Shown in pieces: positions 16,778-27,600 of a stretch of DNA of 64,000 nt. Each line of letters begins with the position of its first letter. Within the stretch, counting starts at the first letter, position 1. The notes under the pieces are model-generated. The model saw only the letters and a list, made by a program, of their open reading frames with translations. It was not told the origin of the DNA and did no database searches. Origin of the DNA: Pseudomonas vlassakiae (GTDB taxonomy: Bacteria; Pseudomonadota; Gammaproteobacteria; Pseudomonadales; Pseudomonadaceae); NCBI RefSeq assembly GCF_014269035.2, contig NZ_JABWRP020000023.1, positions 1-64,000 of the forward strand, in the 5' to 3' direction. The translations under genes were made by a program, and so were the position numbers.

Positions 16778-16794
16778 TACAGCAATCGTGCCAA
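16778..16794 (-). promoter_or_regulatory. Candidate sigma-54 promoter of hmp
   Basis: On the minus strand TTGGCACG is a perfect -24 element, followed after 4 nt by CTGTA in place of the TTGCA -12 element. It lies about 50 nt before the hmp start and downstream of the NorR-type sites, as expected for an enhancer-driven promoter. The weak -12 lowers confidence. Confidence 0.5.
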
Positions 16795-16834
16795 CCTTTT
16801 CCGCCAATGAAATCAGGGCATTGGCAGCAATCAT

Positions 16835-16845
16835 GTCAAAATGAC
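16835..16845. promoter_or_regulatory. NorR-type binding site 1
   Basis: GTCAAAATGAC fits the GT-N7-AC NorR pattern. It sits in the 154-nt hmp-norR divergent region, 41 nt from the -24 element of hmp. Confidence 0.65.
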
Positions 16846-16860
16846 CTGGCGTCATGTATA

Positions 16861-16871
16861 GTCAAATTGAC
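16861..16871. promoter_or_regulatory. NorR-type binding site 2
   Basis: GTCAAATTGAC is nearly identical to site 1 and 26 bp from it, about two and a half helical turns. It ends 14 nt before the norR ATG, so binding could also repress norR. Confidence 0.65.
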
Positions 16872-16885
16872 TTACTGGAGTCCAT

Positions 16886-18439
16886 ATGACTACGAAGCCT
16901 TTGCTCACCACCTTGCTGCCCCTGGTCAGTGACCTGTCCCGCGACTTGCCGGACCAGGAGCGCTACCGCCGCCTGCTGCAGGCCATGCGCGGCCTGTTGC
17001 CCTGCGATGCTGCCGCGCTGTTACGCCTGGACGGCGAGTGGCTGGTGCCGCTGGCCGTCGATGGGCTGTCGCCCGATACCTTGGGCCGTCGCTTCAAGGT
17101 CAGCGAGCACCCGCGTTTCCAGATCCTGCTCAGCCGACCGGAACCGACACGCTTTGCCAGCGACTCCGGGTTGCCCGACCCATACGACGGCCTGGTCAAC
17201 GCCCCCCACGCCGACCTTGAAGTGCACGATTGCATGGGCTGCCCGCTGATGGTCGACGAGCGCCCTTGGGGCCTGGTGACCCTCGACGCGCTCACGCCCG
17301 GCCAGTTCCAGAGCCTGGAACTCGACGCCCTGCAGGCGTTCGCCAGCCTGGCCGCCGCCACGGTGACCGTGGCCGAACGCATCGAGCACCTGGCCCTGCG
17401 CGCCGAAGACGAGCACCATCGCGCCGAGATCTACCGCCAGGCCAGCGGCCAGGGCAAGGAACTGATCGGTCAGAGCCCGGCGCACAAGCGCCTGCTGGAA
17501 GAAATCCGTCTGGTGGGTGGCAGCGAACTGACCGTGCTGATCACCGGCGAAACCGGTGTGGGCAAGGAATTGGTCGCCATGGCCCTGCACCAGGCCAGCA
17601 ACCGCGCCGACAAACCTTTGGTGAGCCTCAACTGTGCAGCCCTTCCTGACACGCTGGTGGAAAGCGAACTGTTCGGCCATGTGCGCGGTGCCTTCACCGG
17701 CGCCCACGGCGAGCGTCGTGGCAAGTTCGAACTGGCCAACGGCGGGACGCTGTTTCTCGATGAAGTGGGCGAGTTGCCGCTGACCGTGCAAGCCAAGCTG
17801 CTCCGCGTGCTGCAAAGCGGCCAATTGCAGCGCCTGGGCTCGGACCGTGAACACCGTGTCGACGTACGCCTGATCGCTGCCACCAACCGCGACCTGGCCA
17901 CGGAGGTGCGCGCAGGCAACTACCGCGCCGACTTCTACCATCGCCTCAGCGTCTACCCGCTTCAGGTGCCGCCGCTGCGTGAACGTGGGCGCGATGTGCT
18001 GCTTCTTGCTGGCTACTTCCTCGAACAGAACCGATCACGCCTGGGTTTGAACAGTCTGCGCCTCAGCAGTGAGGCGCAAGCAGCGCTGCTGGCGTATGAC
18101 TGGCCGGGCAACGTGCGCGAACTCGAACACCTGATCGGCCGCTCAGCCCTCAAGGCCATGGGTCAACACCCGAAGCGCCCGCGCATTCTCACGCTCGAGG
18201 CCAGCGACCTCGACCTGCATGCTGCCCAGCCGGCCACGGCTGGCCCCCCTCCCCACGCCATGCCCACTGCCCTGCCCCTCCCCGTCGGTGGCCTGCGCGA
18301 AGCCCTCGATGAGTACCAGCGCCAGCTCATCGAGGCCTGCCTGCAACGGCATCAGGACAACTGGGCCGCTGCAGCCCGCGAGCTTGGCCTGGACCGTGCC
18401 AACCTGAGTCGCCTGGCTCGTCGCCTGGGGCTCCGCTGA
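16886..18439 (+). CDS. norR: Nitric oxide reductase transcription regulator NorR
   Basis: Sigma-54-dependent activator, 517 aa. An N-terminal GAF domain (about residues 20-170) senses NO through a non-haem iron in studied homologues. The central AAA+ domain has Walker A GETGVGKE (about 222), the GAFTGA loop that contacts sigma-54 (about 269) and Walker B LFLDEVGEL. The C-terminus has a Fis-type helix-turn-helix (WAAAARELGLDRANLSRLARRLG). SD GGAG precedes the ATG. It is divergent from hmp, its likely target. Confidence 0.95.
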   Translation: MTTKPLLTTLLPLVSDLSRDLPDQERYRRLLQAMRGLLPCDAAALLRLDGEWLVPLAVDGLSPDTLGRRFKVSEHPRFQILLSRPEPTRFASDSGLPDPYDGLVNAPHADLEVHDCMGCPLMVDERPWGLVTLDALTPGQFQSLELDALQAFASLAAATVTVAERIEHLALRAEDEHHRAEIYRQASGQGKELIGQSPAHKRLLEEIRLVGGSELTVLITGETGVGKELVAMALHQASNRADKPLVSLNCAALPDTLVESELFGHVRGAFTGAHGERRGKFELANGGTLFLDEVGELPLTVQAKLLRVLQSGQLQRLGSDREHRVDVRLIAATNRDLATEVRAGNYRADFYHRLSVYPLQVPPLRERGRDVLLLAGYFLEQNRSRLGLNSLRLSSEAQAALLAYDWPGNVRELEHLIGRSALKAMGQHPKRPRILTLEASDLDLHAAQPATAGPPPHAMPTALPLPVGGLREALDEYQRQLIEACLQRHQDNWAAAARELGLDRANLSRLARRLGLR

Positions 18440-18496
18440 GCCAACACACACTAAAGGACTATCCGCAAAGCCATCTGGTGGCAATCCGCTGGGCTG

Positions 18497-18504
18497 CTAT
18501 ATCT
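18497..18504 (+). promoter_or_regulatory. Candidate stationary-phase -10 element of lapF
   Basis: CTATATCT preceded by G resembles the sigma-S -10 pattern. It lies 98 nt before the lapF ATG in the 162-nt norR-lapF gap. lapF is reported as RpoS-dependent in P. putida KT2440. The match here is partial. Confidence 0.3.
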
Positions 18505-18601
18505 CCCTAATCGCCGGTTACGCGGCCGCTATTCGGCCAGGTTGTGCCAACCAAGGATCGCGCAGACGGTCCTGCGTACCGAAAACCAGCAGGGAGCACT
18601 C

Positions 18602-21600
18602 ATGGACAACATCGTCGTCGCCGACAAGCAATCTGCCGTCGCCACCCAGAATGCCTGGGGCAATATCACCCTCAACAGCCCAGGCGTCGTGCAGATGCCC
18701 GTTGCTCCCGACCAGGTGGCGACCGTCACCCGGCGTGGCCAGGACCTGATCGTCACGCTCAAGAACGGAGAAAAAGTCACCGTCGGCAACTTCTTTGCCG
18801 TGGACCAGGCAGGGGTTGGCAGTGACATGGTGTTCGTCGGCGAAGACGGCACCCTGTGGCACGCCAATTATGACGCGACCGCCTTCACCGGCTTCACGTT
18901 CGATGAGGTGAACTCACTCGACGAACTGGTGGCCGGCATCGGCACCGCCGGTAACGAAACCTCGACCTTTGCGATTGCCGGCCTGAGCTTGCTCGGCGTC
19001 GGCGGGGTGGCAGCAGCGGCGAATGGTGGCGGCGGCGGTGGTGGTGGCGGCGGTGGCAGCACGCCGGGCGACACCACGGCACCGGCAACCCCCATCGACC
19101 TGCTGGTTTCGCCCGATGGCCTGCGCCTGAGCGGGCGTGGTGAAGCGGGCGCCACGGTGAATGTATTCGATGCTGCCGGCAATCTGATTGGCAGCGGCAC
19201 GGTGAATGCCGATGGCAGCTTCGATATCGCCCTGAACACCCCGCAGGCCAACGGCGAAAACCTGGCTGTCTCGCAGACCGATGCCGCAGGCAACACCTCG
19301 CAGGCGGGTACGGTGACAGCCCCGGACATCACCCCGCCTACCGCACCGGCGCAACTGGCGATAGACCCGCAGGGTAATACCGTCACCGGCCGCGCCGAGC
19401 CAGGTTCGACCGTTCAGGTACGCGGTGCCGATGGCGCCGTGCTGGGCACTGCCGTGGCCGGCGCCGACGGCCAGTTCAGCGTCACCTTGCAACCGCCGCA
19501 GACCGATGGCCAGCCTTTGCAAGTCACGGTCACCGACCCTGCTGGCAATGTCTCCAGCGGCACCACCATCACCGCACCGAACGACGGCGTTGGCAGCGGC
19601 GGCGACACCACACCGCCCGCGCCGGCCAGCAATGTGATCATCAGCGCCGACGGGCGCACCGTGTCGGGCCGTGGCGAAGTCGGTGCGACCGTCAACGTGC
19701 TGAACGACCAAGGTCAACTGATCGGCACCGGTACCGTGCAACCTGATGGCAGCTTCACCCTGCAACTGACCTCGCCCGTGGTCGATGGCTCATCGCTGCA
19801 GGTCACCCTTACCGATGCCGCCGGCAACGTTTCGACGCCAAGCCCCCTGACTGCCCCGGACCTGGTGGCGCCAACGCAACCCAGCGGGCTCAGCCTGGCC
19901 AACGGCGTAACCCTGACCGGCAGCGCCGAAGCGGGCGCACGGGTAGAGGTTCGCGATGCCAATGGCAACCTGATCGGCAGCGCCATCGTCCAGCCAGACG
20001 GCAGCTTCAGCCTCACCCTCGACCCTGCCCAGGCCAATGGCGAACACCTGGCCATCACCGTCACCGATGCCGCGGGCAACAGCTCGACGCCGCTTGATTA
20101 CACCGCACCTGACATCACCCCACCGGCAATCATCAGCAACGTCATAGTCGGTGCTGGCAGCCTGGTCATCAGTGGCCGCGGCGAGCCGGGTGCAACGGTG
20201 CAAGTGCGTGATGCCAACGGCGCGGTGATCGGCACCGGTGTCGTCGCGGCCAACGGCACCTTCCTGGTCGACCTCAACGGCCCGGTCAGTGCCGCTGACC
20301 GCATCGTGCTGGTGCAGACCGACGCCGCCGGCAACGCTTCGCTCGAGCTCACCGTGATCGTCCCTGCCACTGCAGTGCCAGAGAGCCCTGCCGGGCTGGT
20401 ACTGGCCGCCGACGGCACGTCCATCAGCGGCACCGCCCCGGTGGGCAGCCTGGTGGAAGTACGCGATGCCAATGGCGCGGTGATCGGCAGCGTACAGGTG
20501 GGTAACGATGGCACCTTCACCATCGTTCTCACACCGGCCCAGGCCAATGGCGAACTGCTCGACGTGGTGGCCATCGATGCCGACGGCAACAGTTCGTTGC
20601 CGAGCCAGATCAACGCCCCGGACATCACCCCGCCAAACCAGGCCAGTGACCTGAACCTGGCGGCCGACGGCATTACCCTCACCGGCCGCGGCGAGGTCGG
20701 CGCCACGGTGCAGGTCACCAATGCCCAGGGTACGGTGCTGGGCACCGCTACAGTCGGAGCCAACGGTTACTTCACCGTCACCCTGTCGCCCGCCCAGGTC
20801 AACGGCCAGGAGCTCGACGTGGTGCTGCGCGACGCCGCCGGCAACAGCTCCACCGCCACCCTCACCGCGCCCGACCTGGATGGCCCGCTGCAACCTTCGG
20901 CGCTGGCCGTCGACGCCACCGGCCTGCATCTCACCGGTGCCGGCCAAGCGGGCTCGATCGTCACCGTGCGCGCCGCCGACGGTAGCGTACTGGGCACGGC
21001 CATCGTAGCCGCCAACGGGCAATTCGACGTCACCCTCAACGTGCCCCAGCGCAACGGTGAACAACTGAGCGTCGAAGCCACCGACACACTGGGCAATAGC
21101 GCCGGCCCGGTCAGCTTCACCGCCCCCGACACCACGCCGCCGCAAGCCGTGAGCAACCCCAGCATCGACGGCACCGGCAGCAGCGTCTCCGGCACTGGCG
21201 AGCCCGGCGCCACCGTTACCGTACGCGGCCCGAACGGCACTGTATTGGGCACTGCCCTGGTCAACGGCGACGGCAGTTTCCAGGTTACCCTGAGCCCCAC
21301 CCAGACCAATGGCCAGGCCCTGACCGTCGAGCAACGCGACCCGACCGGCAACGTCTCGGCCGCCGTCGACCTGACGGCACCGGACAGCCAGGCGCCGGCC
21401 ATCACCACAGGCCTTGCGCTGTCGACCGACGGCACGGTGCTCACCGGCAGCGGCGAACCCGGCGCTCAGGTACGGGTGACCGGCGCTGGCGGCGCAGTGC
21501 TGGGCACCGCTACGGTCGAAGCCGACGGCAGCTTCCGTGTGACCATCGACCCACCCCAACTCAATGGCCAGGTGCTGACGGTGGTCCAGACCGATGGCGC

Positions 21601-24600
21601 CGGCAACCCCTCCCCTGCCGAGACCTTGACCGCCAGTGACCGCGAAGCGCCTCTCCCCGCCCAAGGCCTCGGCCTCAGCGCCGATGGCATCACCCTCACG
21701 GGTCAGGGCGAAGCGGGCGCCACCGTGGAAGTCCGCGGTGCCGGCGGGCAGCTGCTCGGTAGCGGCGTGGTCGACAACGACGGTACCTTCAGCGTTACCC
21801 TGACACCTGCGCAAACCAGCGGTGAAACCGTCTCGGTGGTGCTCATCGACGCCGCTGGCAACGCCTCGCCGTCGGCGCCGTTCACCGCCGACGACAGCAG
21901 CGCCCCCGCAGCCCCGGGCGGGCTGCTGGTCAGCGCCGACGGCAGCCTTGTTCAAGGCACCGGTGAGCCCGGTGCCACCGTTGAAGTGCGCAACAGCACC
22001 GGGCAGCTATTGGGCAGCGTGGTGGTCCCCGCCAGTGGCAGCTTCAGTGTTGCACTGAGCCCGTTGCAGCTGGACGGCCAGACCCTCAACGTTACCCAGA
22101 CCGACCCACAAGGCCATACCTCCGGCGCCGCACAAGCGACTGCACCAGACCTCACCCCGCCCGCACAACCCACGGACCTGGCGATCAGCGCCGATGGCCT
22201 GGCCCTGACCGGCAATGCGCCCGGCGCGGCTTCGGTCACCGTAATCAGCCCGACCGGCGTCGAGACCACAGTCCTGGTCAACGCCGACGGCAGCTTCAGC
22301 GTGCCGCTGTCCCCCGCCCTGATCAACGGCGAGACGGTGACCGTGGTGGTCGCCGATGTCGCCGGCAACAGCACCGAGCCGACCAGCGTCACGGCCGCCG
22401 ACACCTCACCACCGGCTCCAGCCGCCGACATCGCGGTCAGCCCGGATGGCAGCCTCATCAGCGGTACCGCCGAACCCGGTACCACGGTCATCGTGCGCGA
22501 CGGCAGCACCGAACTGGGCACCGCCACGGTCAACCCGGATGGCACCTTCCAGGTTCAGGTCAATCCACCGCTGGTTGCAGGCGACGGCGTGCAACTCGTG
22601 GTCCACGACACCGGCAACAACGAAACCGCGGTCACCGTCAACGGACCGGACGGCAGCGAAGTCGCAGCGCCCACCAACCTGGCCATCAGCGCCGATGGCT
22701 TCCTGCTCACCGGCCAAGGCACGGTCGGTTCGCTGATCACCGTCACCTCCGGCGGCACCACCCTGGGCACCGGCACGGTGGGCAGCGACGGCATCTTCCG
22801 CATCTTCTTCGCCAATGCCCAGCTCAACGCCCAGACCCTGCACGTCAGCGCCCGCGCATCGGCCAGCGGCGCCCCTTCGCTGCCGGCGACCATCGTCGCA
22901 GCCGACACCACCCCGCCCGATGCGCCGACCCAGGTCGCCATCAACCGCAGCGGCACCACCTTGACCGGCCATGGTGAAGTCGGCGCGAGCGTGAGCGTGA
23001 CCGACGCCAACGGCACCGTGGTCGGCACCGGCACCGTCGGCAGCAACGGCCTGTTCTATGTCAACCTGGTGCCGGCGCAGGTGAATGCGCAATACCTCAC
23101 CATCACCCAGGCCGACGCTGCGGGCAACGTGTCGCTCGCTGCCACACAGCAGGCACCTGACCTGCAAGCCCCGGATGTGGCCACCGGCCTCAGCCTGAAC
23201 AGCGCCGCCACCGTGGTCAGCGGCCAGGGCGAAGCCGGTGCACTGGTGACCGTGCGCGACGCCAGCGGCGCCGTGCTGGCCACCGGTACGGTGAACCAGA
23301 GCGGGCAGTTCCAGATCACCCTGCCCAGCGCACAGACCACCGGCAGCGCACTGCAGGTCACCCTCAGCGATGCCGCTGGCAACGTGTCCGGCCCGGCCAG
23401 CCTGGCGACCCCAGACCGCACGCCACCGGCAGCCGTTACCAACGCAACGCTCAGCAACGATGGCCGGCAGCTGTCCGGCAGCGGTGAAGTAGGCGCCACG
23501 GTGCAGGTCCGCGATGCCAGCGGAGCCGTGCTTGGCACTACCACCGTGGGCGCCGACGGGCGCTTCACCGTCACCTTCGCCACCTCGCAAGCCACTGGCC
23601 AGGCCCTCGGCGTGACCCAGCTGGATGCTGCGGGCAACACTTCGCCAGCGGTCACTGTCGTCACTAACGACCTGAGTGCCCCGGCGGCGTTGACCAACGT
23701 GGTGCTCAACAACAACGGCCTGACCCTCACTGGCCTGGGTGAAGCCGGCGCCTCGGTGACCGTGCGTGGCCCGGATGGCACCATCATCGGCACCGGTGTG
23801 GTGGCCGCCAACGGCAGCTTCACCCTCACCCTCACCAGCGCGCAGCTCAATGCCGAGCGCCTGAGCGTGACCCAGACCGACGCTGGCAACAACACCTCTG
23901 CCGCCGTGACGGTGACGGCCCCCGACCATACTCCGCCTGCGGCGCCCACCGCCCTGGCCTTGGCTGGCAGCGGCCTGCAACTGAGCGGCAGTGCCGAACC
24001 CGGCAGCACGGTCACCGTGCGCGATGCGGCGGGCAATGTGCTGGGCACCACGGTGGCTGCCGCCAACGGCACCTTCCAGGTCACCCTGAGCAGCCCGCAG
24101 ACCAACGGCCAGGCCTTGCAGGTGACCGCCACCGATGCCGCCGGCAACGTCTCGCCCGTGGCCGCCTACACCGCTGCCGACACAACGCCTCCAGCCGCTG
24201 TCGCCCATTTGGCCGTCTCGGCCGATGGTGCCACCCTGACCGGCACCGGCGAGGCCGGCGCCACGGTCACCGTGCGCGCACCGGACGGCACCGCGCTGGG
24301 CACGGCCCTGGTCGGCAGCGACGGCCGCTTCTCGGTCACCCTCGCCCCGGCTGCAACGGTGGGTGAGAACCTCGCGGTGGTGCAGGTTGACGCCGCCAAC
24401 AACACCTCGCCGGTACAAAACGTCACCGCGCCGGGCAACACCGCACCCGATGTTCCCGGCAGCCTGGTGCTCTCGGCGGACGGCCTGGTCATCACCGGTA
24501 TCGCCACACCGGGCAGCACGGTCAGCGTGGTGGGCCCCAATGGTGTGCTGCTGGGCAGCGCCCCGGTCAACAATGACGGTACCTTCAGCGTCACCCTCGG

Positions 24601-27600
24601 CAGCGCCCAGGCCAACGGCGAGATCCTCCAGGTCAGTGCCACCGGCACGGACGGCAGCACGTCGCTGCCGGCCGAGTTGCAGGCGCCGGACACCACTGCG
24701 CCGCAACCGCTGAGCAACCTGGCGCTGTCCAACGACGGCCTGGTGCTCACTGGCCACGGTGAGCCAGGGGCCACCGTGACCGTGCTCGGTATCGGCGGGG
24801 TCGGCCTGGGCACTGCCGTAGTGGGCGCCGACGGCAATTTCAGCGTCAACCTCTCCGCCGCCCAGCTCAACGGCGAACAACTCAGCGCCGCGCAGACTGA
24901 CGTCGCCGGCAACGAGTCCAACAGCGTCAGCCTCACCGCACCGGACATCACTGCACCGGCTGCGCCGGCCAATTTGGCATTCGCCGGTGGCGGCAGCCTG
25001 CTCAACGGTACCGGTGAAGCCAATACCGCGGTGAAAGTCATCGCCGCCGACGGCACCGTGCTGGGCACCGCCACGGTAATGAGCAACGGCAGCTTCCAGG
25101 TCACCCTCAACCCGCCACAGGCCAACGGCCAGGCCGTGCAGGTGGTGCTGACCGATGCCGCCGGCAACCAGTCCAGCGCCAGCCCCATCACCGCACCCGA
25201 TACCACACCGCCGACTGCGCCCAGCGAACTGGCCATCTCCAGCGATGGCGTGACCATCACCGGGCGTGGCGAAGCCGGGGCCACGGTGATCGTGACCAAC
25301 CCGGCCGGCCAGCAGATCGGCACGGCCCTGGTCGACGCCAGCGGCCACTTCACCCTGACCCTCAACCCGGCCCTGGGCAACGCCGAGGTGCTGAGCTTCA
25401 CCCAGACCGACGGCGCCGGTAACCTGTCGCCGGTCGCTACCCTGCAGACCCCGGACTTCACGCCGCCAGACGTGCTGACCAACGTGGTCATCAATGCCGA
25501 CGGCAGTGTGGTCATTGGCCGCGGTGAGCCTGGCGCGACGGTCACCGTGAACAACGCAGCCGGCGTGCTGCTGGGCACTACCACGGTGCTCGCCGACGGC
25601 AGCTTCCGGGTCGAACTCAGCCCTGCACAGATCAACCAGCAGGTGCTGTCGGTGCAGCAGGCCGACCCACCCGGCAACATCAGCGAGCCAGTCACGATCA
25701 ACGCCCCGGACCTGACGCCGCCAGCCGCGGCGCTCGACCTGCGGCTCAACGCCGCTGGCGACCAGCTCGGCGGTACCGGTGAAGCGGGCAGCACCGTGCG
25801 TGTCTATGCCGGGACCACCGAAATCGGCACTGCCACGGTCGGGCCCAACGGCACCTTCGTGGTCAACCTCAGCGCGCCCCAGCTCAACGGCCAGACCCTG
25901 CAGGTCACCCTCGCAGACGCCAGCGGCAACGTCTCACCGATCAGTACCGTGATTGCGCTCGATAGCACGCCGCCGGCCACCGTGGTGGCGAGCCTCAACG
26001 GCAGCGGCACCCAGCTGGTCGGTACCGGCGAGGCCGGCGCACGGGTCAGCGTGATGGACAGCCAGGGCAATTTGCTCGGTCAGGGCACCATCGACCCCGA
26101 TGGCACCTTCGTGCTCAACCTGACCTCAGCGCAAATCAACGGCCAGGTGCTCAGCGTGATTGCCCAGGATGCCACCGGCAATCCTTCTGCAGCGCTGCAA
26201 CTGACCGCACCTGACCTGACCCCACCTGCTCAGCCGGCCAACCTCACCCTGACCGGCAACGGTACCTTGCTCAGCGGCACCGGTGAGGTGGGCAGCGTCA
26301 TCAGCGTGCGCGATCCGTCCGGCACGGTGGTCGGTACCGTCACCGTGCCAGTAGGCGGCAACTTCACCGTGACCCTGAGTTCGGCGCAGAACAACGGCCA
26401 ACTGCTGACCGTGATCGCCACTGACAGCGCCGGCAACACCTCGACCCCGGCGCAATACCAGACCACCGACACGTCGCCGCCCGCAGCAGTGACCAACCTT
26501 GCCGTCAGCAACACTTACGACATCCTCACCGGGCGAGGCGAAGCCGGCGCGCGCGTGACCGTCAGCCTGGGCGGCGTGGTCATTGGTACCGGCCTGGTCG
26601 ACGCCGGCGGCAACTTCTCGATCAACCTGCAACCGGCAGCGGGTTCGGCCGCTTCCCTGGCCGTCACCCAGACCGACGCAGCCAACAACACCTCCGCCGT
26701 GGCGACCTTTGTGACACCGCTGGTGCCGCCACCGGAGCCACCCCTCAACGCGACACTGGCCGCCGACGGCCTGACTCTCACGGGGACGGCCGCCACCGGC
26801 ACCTCCATCCGTGTCTACGACGCCGCCGGCAACCTGATCGGCAGCGGTCTGGCCAACATCGGCAACGGTGGCTTCTCCATCACCCTGAGCGCCGCCCAGC
26901 TCAACGGGCAGCATTTGTCGGTGACGTCGGTATCGCTGCTGGGGGGTGAGTCGCAACCGGTGTTCGTCACCGCAGCCGACATCACCGCGCCGGCCAACCC
27001 GGTGGTCAGCGCGCTGTCGGCCAACGGCCTGGTGCTGACCGGTACCGGTGAAGCCGGCGCCACGGTGACGGTGCGCGATGCTGCCGGCAACGTGCTCGGC
27101 AGTGGCCTGGTCAACGGCGCGGGAGCGTTCAGCATCAACCTCAGCAGCGCCCAGCTCAACGGCCAGGTACTGAGCCTGACCCAGGCTGACGCCGCGCTGA
27201 ACGTCTCCGGCGCTACCAGCTACACCGCGCCGGATACACAGGCGCCGCTGGCACCCACCAACCTGGCGATCAATGGCGCAGGCACCGTGCTCACCGGTAA
27301 CGGCGAGCCGGGCGCGACCGTCACCGTGCAAGGCCCCAGCGGCACGGTCGGTACCGCCATCGTGCAAGGCGATGGCACCTTCAGCGTCACCCTGACCAGC
27401 ACCCAGAACAACGGCCAGGCCCTGGTCGTGCGCCAGACGGACGCCGGCAACAACGTATCCGGCAGCGCCGCCATCACCGCGCCCGACACCACTGCGCCGA
27501 CCGCTCCAGTGGCGGCCATCAACGCCAACGGCACCTCGGTCAGCGGCTCCGGCGAAATCGGCAGTACAGTGACGGTTCGCAACAGCGCCGGTACCGTGCT

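Noticed and set aside
19014..19060. Glycine run in lapF taken as a sequencing or assembly artefact
   Set aside because: The codons are a mix of GGT and GGC, and the frame is open for 3830 codons, so a frameshift error is unlikely.
22406..25348. 980-codon open frame on the minus strand across lapF
   Set aside because: It is the complement of a repetitive, GC-rich gene. Its Gly-, Arg- and Ala-rich sequence has no family match I recognise, no SD, and is mirrored in phase by the lapF repeats.
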